Source of the DNA: Massilia sp. MS-15
Lineage (GTDB): Bacteria; Pseudomonadota; Gammaproteobacteria; Burkholderiales; Burkholderiaceae_D
Direction of reading: 5' to 3'
NCBI RefSeq assembly: GCF_020176695.1
Contig: NZ_JAIWIA010000042.1
Location: 60,266-124,265 of the forward strand
DNA: 64,000 nt
The notes beneath the pieces are model-generated. The model did not search any database. It was given only the letters and a program-made list of their open reading frames with translations, and was not told the DNA's origin. The position numbers were made by a program, and so were the translations under genes. Positions 40,292 to 51,527 of the stretch are shown piece after piece. Numbering within the stretch: position 1 is the first letter of the stretch; each line of letters starts with the position of its first letter.

Positions 40292-40315
40292 GGCGGACGG
40301 GCTGGCCGTCCGCCC
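40291..40315. terminator. Bidirectional hairpin between convergent genes
   Basis: GGGCGGACGG and CCGTCCGCCC form a perfect 10-bp stem with a 5-nt loop, between the DUF3108 stop and the prfC stop. T-runs are absent, so termination would rely on the strong stem or on Rho. Confidence 0.5.
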
Positions 40316-40320
40316 CGCCA

Positions 40321-42039
40321 TCACGCCAGCTTGGCCGCGTGCTCGCGGGTGGCGTGGAAGGTCAGCTTGGGCCAGCGTTCCTGGGTCAGGCGCAGGTTCA
40401 CGTTGGACGTGGCCAGGAAGGCCAGGTTGCCGGCCGCGTCGTAGGCCACCTGGTGGCCAAGCTGGTTCTCGAAGTCGGCCAGCGCCTTCTTGTCCTCGCT
40501 CGAGACCCAGCGCGCGCTCGAGATGCTGCTGCCCTCGAACACCGCGTCGACCCCGTACTCGTTGAGCAGGCGGCTGGCGACGACCTCGAACTGCAGCACG
40601 CCGACCGCGCCCAGGATCAGGTCCGAGCCCAGCACCGGCTTGAACACCTGCACCGCGCCTTCCTCGCCCAGCTGCTGCAGCCCCTTGTGCAGCTGCTTGA
40701 CCTTCAGCGGATTGCGGATGCGCACGGTGCGGAACAGGTCCGGGGCGAAATACGGGATCCCGGTAAAGGTCAGCAGCTCGCCTTCCGAGAAGCTGTCGCC
40801 GATCTGCATGTTGCCATGGTTCGGCAGGCCGATGATGTCGCCGGCATAGGCTTCTTCCACCTGTTCGCGGCTGGACGCCATGAAAGTCACCACCGAGGAC
40901 AGCTTCACGTCGCGGCCGAGGCGCAGGTGCTTGACCTTCATGCCCTTCTCGAAGCGTCCCGAGCACACGCGCAGGAAGGCGATGCGGTCGCGGTGCGCCG
41001 GGTCCATGTTGGCCTGGATCTTGAAGACGAAGCCCGAGAAGCGCTCTTCTTCAGGCTTCACCGCGCGCACGGTGGCATCGCGCTCGCGTGGGGCCGGGGC
41101 CCAGTCGACCAGCGCCGACAGGATCTCGCGCACCCCGAAGTTGTTGATGGCCGAGCCGAAGAACACCGGCGTCTGCACCCCGGACAGGAAGCGCTCCAGG
41201 TCGAACACGTGCGAAGCGCCGTGCACCAGCTCCACTTCCATCTTGAGCTGCTCGATCTCGAGCGGGAACATCTCGGCCAGCTTCGGGTTGTCGATGCCCT
41301 TGACGATCTCGAAGGCGCCGTCGGCGCGCTCCTCGCCCGCCTTGAACAGCATGATCTCGTCGCGCAGCAGGTGGTACACGCCGCGGAAGTTCTTGCCCAT
41401 GCCGATCGGCCAGGTCACCGGCGCGCACTCGATCTTCAGCACCGATTCGACTTCGTCGAGCAATTCGAGCGGATCGCGGGTCTCGCGGTCCATCTTGTTC
41501 ATGAAGGTGACGATCGGCGTGTCGCGCATGCGGCAGACGTCGAGCAGCTTGATGGTCTGCTCTTCCACGCCCTTGGCCGCGTCGATCACCATCAGGGCCG
41601 AGTCGACCGCGGTCAGGACGCGGTAGGTGTCTTCCGAAAAGTCCTGGTGGCCCGGCGTGTCGAGCAGGTTGATGACGTGCTCGCGGAACTCGAACTGCAT
41701 CACCGAGGAAGCAACCGAGATGCCGCGCTGCTTCTCGATGTCCATCCAGTCCGAGGTCGCGTGGCGGCCGCTCTTGCGGCCCTTGACGGTACCGGCCAGC
41801 TGGATCGCGCCCGAAAACAGCAGCAGCTTCTCGGTCAGCGTGGTCTTGCCCGCATCGGGGTGGGAAATGATGCCGAAGGTGCGGCGGCGCGCGACTTCGC
41901 GCGCGAGCGAACCGGCGCGGCTGCCCTGGCGGCTGGCGTCGCTGCCGGCCTGCCCGGCGCCGTCTTCCATGGCGGCGGCGGGAAGTTCGGCGGGAAGTTC
42001 GGCTGGAGATTCGGCGGGGAGATCGGTATCGTTGGCCAT
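40321..42039 (-). CDS. prfC: Peptide chain release factor 3
   Basis: A 572-residue GTPase that recycles RF1/RF2 from the ribosome. G1 is [11 protein letters not shown]3 DTPGHQDF and G4 FMNKMDRE, matching RF3. The family is usually about 530 residues. The extra 40 N-terminal residues contain a Pro/Ala/Glu/Leu repeat ([14 protein letters not shown]) encoded by imperfect 12-bp units near 41967-42021. ATG 42039 is chosen; an in-frame start at 42072 would add 11 residues. A start inside the extension at MEDGAG is also possible. Confidence 0.95.
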   Translation of the reverse strand: MANDTDLPAESPAELPAELPAAAMEDGAGQAGSDASRQGSRAGSLAREVARRRTFGIISHPDAGKTTLTEKLLLFSGAIQLAGTVKGRKSGRHATSDWMDIEKQRGISVASSVMQFEFREHVINLLDTPGHQDFSEDTYRVLTAVDSALMVIDAAKGVEEQTIKLLDVCRMRDTPIVTFMNKMDRETRDPLELLDEVESVLKIECAPVTWPIGMGKNFRGVYHLLRDEIMLFKAGEERADGAFEIVKGIDNPKLAEMFPLEIEQLKMEVELVHGASHVFDLERFLSGVQTPVFFGSAINNFGVREILSALVDWAPAPRERDATVRAVKPEEERFSGFVFKIQANMDPAHRDRIAFLRVCSGRFEKGMKVKHLRLGRDVKLSSVVTFMASSREQVEEAYAGDIIGLPNHGNMQIGDSFSEGELLTFTGIPYFAPDLFRTVRIRNPLKVKQLHKGLQQLGEEGAVQVFKPVLGSDLILGAVGVLQFEVVASRLLNEYGVDAVFEGSSISSARWVSSEDKKALADFENQLGHQVAYDAAGNLAFLATSNVNLRLTQERWPKLTFHATREHAAKLA

Positions 42040-42160
42040 AGATGAGGCTTTGCAATGCGGAGCCTCGCACAACGGCTCCTTGGTAAGAAAACCCTCGATT
42101 TTACCGACTCCCGGCCGCGCCGTGTGGAGAATATGCCGTGCGCCCCCCGCCCCGCCCTCC

Positions 42161-45100
42161 TTATTCGCGCACGCGGCGCCATCCGGTACGCCGGCTGGGC
42201 ATGCTGGCAGCCGGGTTGTGGTCCTTGGTCAGGGTCTTGCCGTCCGCCGTGGTGGCAATGGTCTTGGTCTCGCCGTTGGGCAGCGCGATATTGATGAAGC
42301 CCACCACCGCCGAGTTGTTCGACAGGGTCGAGCCGGCCACGTCGCGCACCGCGCGCCCCGTGCACAGGTCCAGTTCGTAGATGTTACTGGTGCCACCCAC
42401 CGAACAGGCCGACGAGGAGCTCGGCAGGTTGGTGACCACCGTGAGCGTCCCCAGCACCACTTTCGGGTCGAGGTTGACGCGCTCGCCGTCGTTGCGGTCG
42501 AAGTCCACGAACCAGCCGGCCTGGCTGTCGAGATCGACCTCGGTGCCGTCGATGGTGTAGGTGTCGCCCGCGGCGCCCTGGATCTTGGTGAGCGACTGCT
42601 GCGCCATCAGGGAGCCGCGCCACTGCGCCGCCGTGATCGGGACGCCGCTGTCCTTCAGCACGTAGGCCGACTGCAGCGCGGTGCTGCTGACGTCGCTGAT
42701 GTCGAGCAGGCGCCCGGTGCCGAAGGCCACCACGCGCTGGGTCCCCGGTTCGGTGCTGCCATCCGCATTGGTCACCTCGACCCGGCACAGCGCCACGTCG
42801 GGCCGGGTGGTGATCGGCTGGTTGGCGCCGGCGTCGCCCATCTTCACCACCGCCACCGTGCCCGGGTTGGTGAAGTCGAAGCGCCACATCTGGCCCAGGT
42901 TGTCGCCCCCGTACACGTAGGTGACCAGCGGATCGGTGCTCGGATTCTTGGTGATCGCGGTAATGCGCGCGAAGCCCGACGGGGTGGACGTGGTGCCGGA
43001 ATTGGTCGTAATCCGGTCCAGCACCTCGCCAGTGGCGACGTCCACCACGAACAGGAAGCCCTTGCCGCTGCCGCTGTCGACACCGTCGCTGTCCGGGATG
43101 TTGTTGTAGCCGGAGGTCAGGAACACCACCCAGCGTTCGGTGCCCGCCGCGTTCTTCCAGGTACCGAACTGCGGATTGCCGAACGACAGGCCGATTTCCG
43201 GCTCGTGGTTGATGCCGCTGCAGACCGTCTCGTCCGCGCACAGCTCCCACAGTGCGCGCGGCTGGGCCGGATCGGTGACGTCCAGCGCATAGTAGCCGCG
43301 TCCGCCGGCGTTCAGGCCGGCCACCAGCACCGTGCGCCACTGGCCGTTGATCTGCACGTCGCCCACCTCGGGCGAGCCGTCCACCGTGTACTGGTGGTTG
43401 GTGCCGTAGTTGACACTGGCCTGCACGTGCAGCTTCTTCATCGTGATGCGCGGCACATAGGCCCACAGTTCATCGCCGTTGGCGGCATCGAAGGCGTGCA
43501 GCATGCCGTCGTTGGCCGCCGCGAATACGGTGCCGGCGCGGGTCGCATGCTCGACCTTGTAGTCGTTGTAGCCGGGACGCTTGTAGTCCTTGCGCGGATC
43601 GCGCGAGAAAGCAGGCTTGGCGGTGGCGATGTCGCCCAGCACGATCGGCAGGGTGGTGCTTGCGCCCTGGGGAATGGTCTCGGTGCGCGAGTAGGCGCGC
43701 AGCACGGTGTCGTCGGCATACTGCTGCTGGCCGCGCAGCCAGTTCACGATATTGGCGCCGGTGTTCACGATGGTCCGGTTGGCGCTAGACAGGTTCGCGC
43801 ACTGCGCCAGCGCGCCGCACTTGTTGTCGAACCAGCCCCGTTCCAGCTCGCTCATGGCGGCATACGTGAAGTCCTTGTTGCCGCCGGCCGTGTTGAGCAT
43901 CAGGATGCGGCGGCTGTCGCTGGCCTGGTCCACCTTGCGCCCCACCGTGAGCGACGAGTTCCACACTTCGGTATCGCCGACGATGCCGGTGACGGTATCG
44001 ATCTTGCGCTTAGTGATCTGGCCGAACCATTTCACGGTGGTGAAGGTGGCCGAGAAGATATCGTTGTCGAACTGCGAGATGTTCGGGGTCGAGGTGGCCG
44101 ACGCGGCCGCCGCGCCCACCTTCACCTCGATGTTCGACAGCGCCTTGCGCAGGCCGTCCACGACCTGCAGCGGATCGGAGGCCGAGAAGTACTTGCCGTG
44201 GCCGTTGATCGCGGCATGCCACAGGTCGTCCACGCGCGACTGGTAGGCGGCCGAGCCGCTGTTGTCGCCGGTCTTCGGGTCCGGCCAGACATAGGCGCCG
44301 CCGTTGTTCCACGGGCAGCCGCTGGTCACGCCGGTGATCAGCTTGTAGAAGTCGCCGCCCACCGCGGCCGAGGTGTCGTAGTTCGGCTCATAGGTCATGA
44401 CCCCGTCCACACCCAGGCCAAGGGCGTAGGTCTTCATGTGCAGGCGGGTGTTCTCCCCGGCCGCGGCCGGCACCAGGCCCGGCTTGGTCCAGTCTTCCAG
44501 GTCGGTGCGCAGCGAGGACACGGCCGTGTTGGAACCGCCGTTGTACCAGTACAGCGCGACGTCGGCCAGCGAGTTCGCGGTCTGGGCCGAAGGATCGACA
44601 CAGCCCTTCGAGCGCAGGCAGAAGCGGCCGGCGTTTTCCTTGTTGTCGTTGTTGACCACGGTCGCCGCCGCGTTGCCGTTCCAGTAGCCGTCGGTCGTGA
44701 CGAAGGTGAAGTTCTGCTGGCACGGGAACTGCACCACTTCCTGGCCCTTGGCGTAGTTGTAGGGCGCCTGGTTGGCGTACAGCTTGCCGATCGCGTGCAG
44801 GGCCTGGCGGATCGGGGTCGACTGGTTGCCGTTCATGTCGTACAGGGCCGTGTACCAGGTGCTGCGGTGGGTGCCCGAGAAGGGCTTGGGACGGGTCATT
44901 CCGCCTTCGGCCGCGGCGCTCGAGAGCGATACCAGGCCGACGTTGTAGTTGTCGTTGATCGGCTGGAAGGCATGGCCGACCGCGGTCTTCATCATCTGGT
45001 TGCGCGTCTTGTAGTAGGCGTGCCAGTTGGCGAAGTTGGTCATCTCCTCGTCGTAGGTGCAGGTGGCGCCGGCGCAGTCGCTGCGGTTGGCGGCCTTCGG

Positions 45101-46762
45101 ATAGCTGCTGCGCGTTGCCACGATATCGGTGCGCACGAACACCGAGGCGCCGGTGTCGGTGCTGGAGGTCGGCATCGCCTCGCTGACGGCGGCGCTGGTA
45201 CTGAAGGTCAGCGTGCCGTTGTTGGTAAGGGTGCCGACCGTGATGTTCTTGCCGGCGCCGCTGCCACTGCGGTCCACCAGGCAGACCGTGGACGTGGAGG
45301 CGGCCTGGCAGGTCGCGGTGGTGTTGGCGGTGCCGCCCACATACGCGGTCACGTCGCCCTTGGTACCGATGTGATTGCGGATCGACGCCGCCACCGTGCT
45401 GGCGCTGGCGCTGCGTGGCAGGCTCAGTTCCGACGAGAACATGGCTGCGCCGCCATACGACAGCTGGCGCAGCACCTGGGTCTTGTTGGAGACGGTACTG
45501 CCCGAGATGCGCAGCAGCGCGGTGGCGGCGTCGTCCACTTCCACTTTCAGGACGGTGCCGGCGCGGCTGTTGTCCGCTTCCAGCCAGCACGGTCCGACCG
45601 CCTTGCCACTGGTGCCGGCCGGGCAGGAAATCGGCACCACCGCCACCACGTTGTTGACGCTCAGGTTGATGCCGAAGCTGGCGCAGGACGGCACGCTGCC
45701 GCTCGGCGTGCGGGTGCAGGCGGTGAAGAGCTGGGCCAGGCCCGTCCTGGCGATGATCGAGGCGGCCAGCGCGTTGGCTGCGGCCTGCTGCTCGGTGGCG
45801 CTGTTGGTGCCGGTGGCGGCCGTGACCGCCGTGCTGGTGATGACCACCGTCCCCTCGTCGGTGGTGGCGGTGACGCGCTGCAGGTTGACAGGACTGTCGC
45901 TGCCGGAATTGCCGATGGTAATGGTGCCGTACCAGAGCGAAGGCATGCTGATGTCGCCGAAGCGGGGGTACTTGAAGTTGCCGACATACTTGGCCTGGCA
46001 ATTCGTGAGCGCGGTGGAGTCGCACCAGCGCACCTTGGCCGGTACCGGATAACCGGCCGGCGCCGGCGCATTCACCGCCGCAGCCTTGCAGTTGCTCATG
46101 GTGGCGCTGGTGCAGTACTCGGCGACGTTGATCGTGTAGTAGTAGGGATTGGCGGTGAAGTACTGCGGCTGGTAGCGCTCGTTGTTGGGGAAGGTGTAGC
46201 CGCTGCGGTTGACGCTGCAGTTGCCGTTGCCGTCGCACCAGCGCAGGTCGGGAAAGCCGGTCACCAGGTTGGTAGTGCCGACGCCATTGCCCAGCAGGTC
46301 GCTCTCGTTGACCCCGAAGCCGTCGGTCCGCACTTTTTTCCAGCTGTCGGTGGTAGTGCGGTCCTGGTCCGGGAAGCTGGTGCCGTCCGCCCTCACCGGC
46401 GGGCTGTAGCGCACGGCCGGGTTGTAGTACTGCTTGTTGAATTCGGGGCTGGCGAAGGGCGGGTCGCCGATCCGGCAGCCGCGGGTGCCGCCCGCCATGG
46501 TGGCGCGCGCCCGGCAGGTGACGCTGTCGTCGACATAGTCGGGGGTAAAGGTGCTGCTCATCGAACCGGAGTTATCGTAGAGGAGCATCAGGTTCGGCTT
46601 GACCGTGCCGCTGCCGCTGATGTTCAGCAGGGGCAGCTGGGCGATCGCGGTCGGCTCGGCGCCGGCCGGCAGCGCTGGCGCGAGGCTGAGCACCAGGATC
46701 GACAGGAGCGGCGCCAGGCTGGATGCCAGTGCGCGCAGAGGCCGGGAAAGGAGGATGTTCAT
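42161..46762 (-). CDS. pilY1: Type IV pilus tip/biogenesis protein PilY1 (PilC)
   Basis: A 1533-residue exported protein. After a signal peptide (about 1-35, ending PAGA) a von Willebrand A-like domain carries the MIDAS motif DNSGS (63-67) in [13 protein letters not shown]. The C-terminal third is the PilC/PilY beta-propeller: [53 protein letters not shown] and calcium-site-like [11 protein letters not shown]. PilY1 helps pilus extension, adhesion and surface sensing. ATG 46762 gives the signal peptide; the frame is open to 47026. It lies 41 bp after pilX, last in the minor-pilin operon. Confidence 0.93.
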   Translation of the reverse strand: MNILLSRPLRALASSLAPLLSILVLSLAPALPAGAEPTAIAQLPLLNISGSGTVKPNLMLLYDNSGSMSSTFTPDYVDDSVTCRARATMAGGTRGCRIGDPPFASPEFNKQYYNPAVRYSPPVRADGTSFPDQDRTTTDSWKKVRTDGFGVNESDLLGNGVGTTNLVTGFPDLRWCDGNGNCSVNRSGYTFPNNERYQPQYFTANPYYYTINVAEYCTSATMSNCKAAAVNAPAPAGYPVPAKVRWCDSTALTNCQAKYVGNFKYPRFGDISMPSLWYGTITIGNSGSDSPVNLQRVTATTDEGTVVITSTAVTAATGTNSATEQQAAANALAASIIARTGLAQLFTACTRTPSGSVPSCASFGINLSVNNVVAVVPISCPAGTSGKAVGPCWLEADNSRAGTVLKVEVDDAATALLRISGSTVSNKTQVLRQLSYGGAAMFSSELSLPRSASASTVAASIRNHIGTKGDVTAYVGGTANTTATCQAASTSTVCLVDRSGSGAGKNITVGTLTNNGTLTFSTSAAVSEAMPTSSTDTGASVFVRTDIVATRSSYPKAANRSDCAGATCTYDEEMTNFANWHAYYKTRNQMMKTAVGHAFQPINDNYNVGLVSLSSAAAEGGMTRPKPFSGTHRSTWYTALYDMNGNQSTPIRQALHAIGKLYANQAPYNYAKGQEVVQFPCQQNFTFVTTDGYWNGNAAATVVNNDNKENAGRFCLRSKGCVDPSAQTANSLADVALYWYNGGSNTAVSSLRTDLEDWTKPGLVPAAAGENTRLHMKTYALGLGVDGVMTYEPNYDTSAAVGGDFYKLITGVTSGCPWNNGGAYVWPDPKTGDNSGSAAYQSRVDDLWHAAINGHGKYFSASDPLQVVDGLRKALSNIEVKVGAAAASATSTPNISQFDNDIFSATFTTVKWFGQITKRKIDTVTGIVGDTEVWNSSLTVGRKVDQASDSRRILMLNTAGGNKDFTYAAMSELERGWFDNKCGALAQCANLSSANRTIVNTGANIVNWLRGQQQYADDTVLRAYSRTETIPQGASTTLPIVLGDIATAKPAFSRDPRKDYKRPGYNDYKVEHATRAGTVFAAANDGMLHAFDAANGDELWAYVPRITMKKLHVQASVNYGTNHQYTVDGSPEVGDVQINGQWRTVLVAGLNAGGRGYYALDVTDPAQPRALWELCADETVCSGINHEPEIGLSFGNPQFGTWKNAAGTERWVVFLTSGYNNIPDSDGVDSGSGKGFLFVVDVATGEVLDRITTNSGTTSTPSGFARITAITKNPSTDPLVTYVYGGDNLGQMWRFDFTNPGTVAVVKMGDAGANQPITTRPDVALCRVEVTNADGSTEPGTQRVVAFGTGRLLDISDVSSTALQSAYVLKDSGVPITAAQWRGSLMAQQSLTKIQGAAGDTYTIDGTEVDLDSQAGWFVDFDRNDGERVNLDPKVVLGTLTVVTNLPSSSSACSVGGTSNIYELDLCTGRAVRDVAGSTLSNNSAVVGFINIALPNGETKTIATTADGKTLTKDHNPAASMPSRRTGWRRVRE

Positions 46763-46803
46763 GCGGTTTCCGTTGTTCAGGTGACGGTGTCCGGCCTGCC
46801 GGC

Positions 46804-47394
46804 TCAGGCGCCGATCAGGACCACCATCTGGGTAATCACATTGCCGCCGCGCGGACCGTCGATGCGCGCGGTGATCACGTAATGCAGCTGCGGCACGCCG
46901 GCATAGACCGGCGCATCCGAGGCCAGGCTGTCGCCGATGCGCACGGTATTGCCGAGCGAGGAACTGTTGGCCGCGGTTTGCACGCAGGCGTTGTCCGGGT
47001 CGCTGTACGACACGTCGAGCCGGCACATGCGGTGGATCACGTAGCGCACCCGGTTGCCGTGGCCGTCGTCGACCTCCTTGGCGCCGTCCCAGAAGCCACT
47101 CGAGCGCACGCTCTGGGTGGTGTCGAGGGTGGCGCGGTAGCCCTCGTCAGGCACGTGGCTGTCGAGCTGCACCTTGTTGGTCCTGGCCGTCTCGCTCAGC
47201 CACGCGAAGCCGCTGTGCAGGCCGAAGTCGGCCGCGCGCGCCAGCGCCGCGTCGTAGGCCAGGTTGGAGGCGGTCAGCGTGGTCGAATTGCTGGCGCGCA
47301 GCAGGTAGATGCTGGATACCAGCATCACCAGCAGCATGATCAGCATCACCGGCAGGGCGATGCCGCGCTGCCTGGTCGGAATCGCGTGCGTCAT
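46804..47394 (-). CDS. pilX: Type IV pilus assembly protein PilX
   Basis: A 196-residue minor pilin. The N-terminus QRGIALPVMLIMLLVMLVSS is the PilX type of prepilin leader plus hydrophobic helix. Two cysteines (CRLDVS and NACVQT) could form a disulfide. Its ATG overlaps the pilW stop (ATGA). ATG 47394 is chosen because the frame upstream of it is coding for pilW in another frame. Confidence 0.88.
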   Translation of the reverse strand: MTHAIPTRQRGIALPVMLIMLLVMLVSSIYLLRASNSTTLTASNLAYDAALARAADFGLHSGFAWLSETARTNKVQLDSHVPDEGYRATLDTTQSVRSSGFWDGAKEVDDGHGNRVRYVIHRMCRLDVSYSDPDNACVQTAANSSSLGNTVRIGDSLASDAPVYAGVPQLHYVITARIDGPRGGNVITQMVVLIGA

Positions 47395-48566
47395 GCGGTC
47401 GGCCTCCAGCCCGCGTTGCGCAGCGGGACGATGGTTTCGAATACGCGGTAGCGGTAGCAGCGCCAGTCGACCGGGTCGCCCTCCACTTCCACGTCCACCT
47501 GCACCGCCTCCGCCTCGGTGAATTCCGCGTCCTGGGTCGCGAACACGGTCGGGCGCGTGCTGGTCGCCTTGCACTGGCCGCTGGCCGGATCGGCGCGCTC
47601 GGGGTTTTTCGCGCGTGCGACCACGGCGATGCGCAGCGCGACCACGCGCTGGTAGTCGCCGGCACTGCCCGCCACGCCGTCGCCGTCGGCATCGATCATG
47701 GTGTTCGACCAGGCGCCCAGGCGCAGGCCGTCCTCCGGCTGGAACAGCTCGCCAGTGCGGGTGTCGAAGCCGTACTGCGCCTTGAGCGAGACGATGTTGT
47801 CGGCCACCGCCTGCGAGGCCGCGCCGGCCCCGCCCAGGTCGGTGGCGCGCAGGCGCAGGAAGCCACCTTCGACCGACCAGGTTCGAAAGCCCAGGCTGCC
47901 CGCCGGCCCGAGGTTGAAGACGCGCGCGGCGCCGCCCGTATACTGGGCGCCCAGCGCGCCGCTGTTGAAGCGGAAGCCCGCGCCGCCGAAGGCGATGAAC
48001 TGCTGCGAGGGCGGCGGCGCCAGCGCGGCCGGGTCGGACGAGACCTGGGCCAGCGAGCAGCGCTCGCCGGCTTGTTCCGGCGCCACCAGGATCACGTCGC
48101 CGCGCGCGAAACCGTAGGGCACGCGGTCGACGTCGAGCCGGTTGCCGCCGATGTAGTCGCTGGTCACGCGCAGGGTGCCGGTGCCGCTGAACGAACTGCC
48201 CGAATACAGGGTGATCCGGTCCGGGCCTTCGCCGCCCGGCGCGATCACCGCCGCCGCCAGCGGCCGCACTACCGCCGTGCCGCGCGCCGCCGGCGCCATC
48301 TCGAAGCCCTCGCTGTCGGCCATCGCCGTGTCGCAGCCGACGATCAGCGGGTCGTTCAGGCCGAAGCCGGCCTGCTCGGCGTCGCCGCTGATCGAGAACA
48401 TCGCCAGCATCCCGTTCTGCATCGAGTCGGAGCCGCCCAGGGCGGCCGCCTTGTTGCGCTCGGCGTCGGTCATCAGGCGGGTCGCAAACAGCACCGCCAG
48501 CAGGCCGATCACGACGCTCACCATCAGTTCAACCAGCGAGAAGCCGGCACTGCGCCGCGCCTTCAT
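47391..48566 (-). CDS. pilW: Type IV pilus assembly protein PilW
   Basis: A 391-residue minor pilin with the prepilin site and helix SAGFSLVELMVSVVIGLLAV, then a large periplasmic part typical of PilW (DAEQAGFGLNDPLIVGC). PilW belongs to the initiation complex that primes pilus assembly. Its ATG overlaps the pilV stop by 4 bp. Confidence 0.9.
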   Translation of the reverse strand: MKARRSAGFSLVELMVSVVIGLLAVLFATRLMTDAERNKAAALGGSDSMQNGMLAMFSISGDAEQAGFGLNDPLIVGCDTAMADSEGFEMAPAARGTAVVRPLAAAVIAPGGEGPDRITLYSGSSFSGTGTLRVTSDYIGGNRLDVDRVPYGFARGDVILVAPEQAGERCSLAQVSSDPAALAPPPSQQFIAFGGAGFRFNSGALGAQYTGGAARVFNLGPAGSLGFRTWSVEGGFLRLRATDLGGAGAASQAVADNIVSLKAQYGFDTRTGELFQPEDGLRLGAWSNTMIDADGDGVAGSAGDYQRVVALRIAVVARAKNPERADPASGQCKATSTRPTVFATQDAEFTEAEAVQVDVEVEGDPVDWRCYRYRVFETIVPLRNAGWRPTA

Positions 48567-49006
48567 CGCGACCCCGCGAAATAGGAAGTGATACGGTGGG
48601 TGTTGCCCGGCGTGTCCGCCTTGCGCTGCCAGCGGATGGCGATGTCGACGGCGGCCGGCGTCGCATCCTCGCCTGGCGTCACCGCGATCGTGATGCGCGC
48701 GCCGGGAATCAGGCGCACGGTTTCCTCGTGCCACTGCGCCAGGCGCGCGGAGGGTTCGCCATCCGCCTCCAGTGCGTAGTCTTCCAGGTGGCTGATGTCG
48801 GTGTTCATGATGCCGAGCAGCTTGTTGGCCGCAATCGCCGCCTCGGCGCGCATGCCGGCGTCGGACAGGGCGGCATACGAGCGTGCCTGCAGGCCGATCG
48901 TACCGAGCAGGCCGATCGCCAGGATCACCGCGGCCAGCAGCGCTTCCAGCAGCGCGATGCCGCGCTGGGCCCGCGGCGGTGCCGGGCGTGCGAGGCGCGG
49001 CCTCAT
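48563..49006 (-). CDS. pilV: Type IV pilus modification/assembly protein PilV
   Basis: A 147-residue minor pilin with RGIALLEALLAAVILAIGLL, the PilV-type leader and helix (Ala and Leu in place of Phe and Thr/Ser). ATG 49006 overlaps the fimT stop as ATGA. A GTG at 49015 would add three residues. Confidence 0.88.
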   Translation of the reverse strand: MRPRLARPAPPRAQRGIALLEALLAAVILAIGLLGTIGLQARSYAALSDAGMRAEAAIAANKLLGIMNTDISHLEDYALEADGEPSARLAQWHEETVRLIPGARITIAVTPGEDATPAAVDIAIRWQRKADTPGNTHRITSYFAGSR

Positions 49007-49617
49007 TGCGGGCACCTGCGCGAATCGTCATCGGCGGCCTCGGGGTCGCAGGTGGCGGCGACCCCGGCCAGGGTCAGGACCACGCTCGACGCCGGGAACA
49101 GGGCCGGCGCGCCGGCCGCCGGTTCGAGGTCGATGCGCATCATGCGCGGCTCGATCCGGGTATCGACCCATCCGAGCGGCGTGAAATAGACGGCGGTGGC
49201 GCCATCCGGACCAGGGCTGACCGTCATGCGCTCGCTGGATGGCAAGGTGGCGGCGCTGCGCGCCACCGACGTGTAGCCCTCGCCGCCATCTTCCTCGGGC
49301 TTGACCGCGTCCTCGACGCTGGACCAGTCGCCGCCGGCCGTGCACGGGTCTTCCGGCGTCGGGAAGCACAGGTCGACCTGCCAGTCGTACTGGCCGTTGG
49401 ACGTGTTCGGCGTGAGCACCAGGCGGCTGGCGCCATTGTGGGCCAGCGCCTTGGCGCGCGCCAGCGCCAGGCCCTCGGCATAGAAGCGGGTGGCCGAGAC
49501 GGCGCGCGAGGCAGCCAGCCAGTCCGCCATGCGCGGCACGCCGATCGCCAGCAGGATCGCGAACACGGCCAGGGCAATCAGGGCTTCGACCAGGGTGAAG
49601 CCACTCATTCTGCGCAT
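49003..49617 (-). CDS. fimT: GspH/FimT family pseudopilin
   Basis: A 204-residue minor pilin. The prepilin cleavage site and helix are MRRMSGFTLVEALIALAVFA, with Glu at position 5 of the mature chain. The globular part has the GspH/FimT pattern AEGLALARAKALAHNGASRL. Cysteines near the end (CDPEAADD and RRCPQ) may pair. ATG 49617 keeps the basic leader. ATG 49608 overlaps the pilE stop as ATGA and is an alternative. Confidence 0.88.
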   Translation of the reverse strand: MRRMSGFTLVEALIALAVFAILLAIGVPRMADWLAASRAVSATRFYAEGLALARAKALAHNGASRLVLTPNTSNGQYDWQVDLCFPTPEDPCTAGGDWSSVEDAVKPEEDGGEGYTSVARSAATLPSSERMTVSPGPDGATAVYFTPLGWVDTRIEPRMMRIDLEPAAGAPALFPASSVVLTLAGVAATCDPEAADDDSRRCPQ

Positions 49618-50039
49618 GTGCCCTCCTTGCGATCGACCCAGCAGTCGTCCTGCGCGGTCCAGCCTTCCGGCACGCCGGTGGTGGCGCGCCTGCCGTTCTG
49701 GTCGATGGTGAACACGAAGCCGTCCGCGGCGCCCTTGCCGGTGGCGGTCAGGAGATAGGCGCTGGCACTGGCCTCGCTCAGTGCAAAGCTGAAGCTGTCG
49801 GATTCCTTCGGCAACAGCCTGGCGCGGGTGTCATCGTCCTCGATCTCGTAGCTGCGTTCGTTGGCCCAGTGCTGCTCCATGAGTGGCTGGGCGCCGGCCA
49901 GCCCGGTGAAGGCCTCGGTCAGGCGTGCCCGCATGACGTAGCCGTTATAGGACGGCAACGCGATCGCCGTCAGGATGCCGATGATGGCCACCGCGACGAT
50001 GATTTCGATAAGGGAAAAGCCGGCCTGGCGCTTGTGCAT
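49605..50039 (-). CDS. pilE: PilE-like type IV pilin
   Basis: A 144-residue pilin with KRQAGFSLIEIIVAVAIIGI, the type IV prepilin leader ending in Gly and followed by Phe and Glu5. A C-terminal cysteine pair (DDCWVD and GTCAE) forms the usual disulfide-bound loop. The ribosome site GGAGAG is 7 bp before ATG 50039. It is the first gene of the operon, after a 126-bp gap that follows the two-component kinase gene and should contain the promoter. Gene order puts it with the minor pilins, so it is probably the PilE minor pilin rather than the main PilA. Confidence 0.88.
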   Translation of the reverse strand: MHKRQAGFSLIEIIVAVAIIGILTAIALPSYNGYVMRARLTEAFTGLAGAQPLMEQHWANERSYEIEDDDTRARLLPKESDSFSFALSEASASAYLLTATGKGAADGFVFTIDQNGRRATTGVPEGWTAQDDCWVDRKEGTCAE

Positions 50040-50165
50040 GGATTGCTCTCCGAGGAAGCCGGCGGACTGCCGGAATGTTTCCATGAGGCATCATAACCCA
50101 CGAAGCTTGCATTTCCCTGAGGAAAACCTGACAAAACCCTGACAACTGCACAGGGCTGCGCGCGC

Positions 50166-51503
50166 TCAAGCCGGTGGAAAGCGGACGCCGAAACGGCTGC
50201 CCTGCCCGCCCGGGCCCTCCTCGAGCGTCACCTCGGCGCCGTGGGCGTCGGCGATGTCGCGCACGATGGCAAGGCCGAGTCCACTGCCGCTGCTGTGCTC
50301 GTCGAGACGCACGAAGCGCTGGAATACCCGGCTCCGCTTCTCGGGCGCGATGCCGGGGCCGGAATCCTCGACCGCGAACAGGGCGCCATCCCCGCTGGGG
50401 CCGCAATGCACGGTGACGGTACCGTGCCCGGGGGTATAGCGCAGCGCATTGTCGACCAGGTTGTCGACCAGGTCGCGCAGCATGTGGCGGTCGCCGCAGA
50501 CCAGGACCGGGGCCAGCTCGAAGCCGAGGTCGATCTCCTTGCGCAGCGCCTGTTCGACAAAGGGCTGGACCGCCTCGCCGACCAGGGCCGCCAGGTCGAG
50601 CGGTGCCAGCTGGGCGCGCTCGAAGCGGTCCGGCGCGGCGCGCTCGAGCGAGAGTAGCTGGTTGGCCTGGCGGATCATGCGCTCGTTGGCGCGCAGCAGC
50701 AGCTCGACGCTGCGCACGGTGTCGGGATCGTCGCGGTGGCGCGCGGCCAGCCATTCCAGCTGCAGGCGCAGTCCGGCCAGCGGCGTGCGCAGCTGGTGCG
50801 CCACGTTGGCGCGGAAGTCGTCCTGGGCCCGGGCACCGGCCGCGATACGCCCCAGCAGGGCATTGAAGGCACTCACCAGCGGCGCGAGTTCGCGCGGCAT
50901 GGCGCTGTCGTCCAGGGGCGCCAGGTCGTGGCTGCCGCGGGCGTCGAGGCGGGCCCGCAGGCGCGCCAGCGGCGCCAGGCCATTCCCCACCGAGAACCAG
51001 ACCAGGCCCAGCAGCGCCAGGCCGAACAGCACTTCGAGCAGCACCAGCGCGCGTACGATGGCGGAACGCACCTGGTGGCGCTGGCTCAGGGTGCGTGCCA
51101 CGCCGACCTCGAGCGCGCCGCCGTCCGCGGGCACCAGTACGCTGGCCACCCGCACCGGCTGGCCATGCATCCAGGCGTCGCGCACGGCGGCGGCGTCCTC
51201 GCGGCGCGGCAGGGCGGCGTCGCCCGCCAGCAGCCGGCCATCGGCGGCGCGCACCGCGAACCAGCTGGCGTCCGGCGCGCCGGCGCCCAGCAGGCTGGCC
51301 GGGTCCGCGGGCGGCTCAATGCCGCCGCCAGGTCCAGGCCGCAGGCGCGCCGCCAGGCCGGTGGCGGCATCGAGCAGGCCCTGGTCGAAGGCCAGCTGGG
51401 CCGGGGTCCAGGCCAGCAGGTAGCTGAGGCTGGCCGCCAGCAGGTTGAACACGAGGATGGGGCCAACCAGCCAGGTCAGGAGGCGCAGGCGGATGCTGGG
51501 CAT
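50166..51503 (-). CDS. Two-component sensor histidine kinase (TctE/QseC type)
   Basis: A 445-residue membrane kinase with TM1 at about 12-33, a periplasmic sensor at about 35-155 and TM2 at about 158-178. HAMP-like sequence and HisKA follow with His236 in VAHQLRTPLAGL. The ATPase domain has the N box LVDNLVDNALRYTP, EDSGPGIA and SSGSGLGLAIV. The architecture matches the TctE/QseC family, which senses carboxylates or signals. It follows its response regulator gene by 24 bp. It precedes pilE on the same strand, but a regulatory link is only suggested by position. Confidence 0.93.
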   Translation of the reverse strand: MPSIRLRLLTWLVGPILVFNLLAASLSYLLAWTPAQLAFDQGLLDAATGLAARLRPGPGGGIEPPADPASLLGAGAPDASWFAVRAADGRLLAGDAALPRREDAAAVRDAWMHGQPVRVASVLVPADGGALEVGVARTLSQRHQVRSAIVRALVLLEVLFGLALLGLVWFSVGNGLAPLARLRARLDARGSHDLAPLDDSAMPRELAPLVSAFNALLGRIAAGARAQDDFRANVAHQLRTPLAGLRLQLEWLAARHRDDPDTVRSVELLLRANERMIRQANQLLSLERAAPDRFERAQLAPLDLAALVGEAVQPFVEQALRKEIDLGFELAPVLVCGDRHMLRDLVDNLVDNALRYTPGHGTVTVHCGPSGDGALFAVEDSGPGIAPEKRSRVFQRFVRLDEHSSGSGLGLAIVRDIADAHGAEVTLEEGPGGQGSRFGVRFPPA

Positions 51504-51527
51504 GGCGGGCGTGCCGGTCGGGCTCGA

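Noticed and set aside
41627..46882. 1751-residue plus-strand frame opposite pilY1
   Set aside because: The Val/Gly/Ala/His-rich translation has no domain, and pilY1 on the other strand is complete.
46763..47026. N-terminal extension of pilY1
   Set aside because: It runs through pilX in another frame. The signal peptide starts at 46762.
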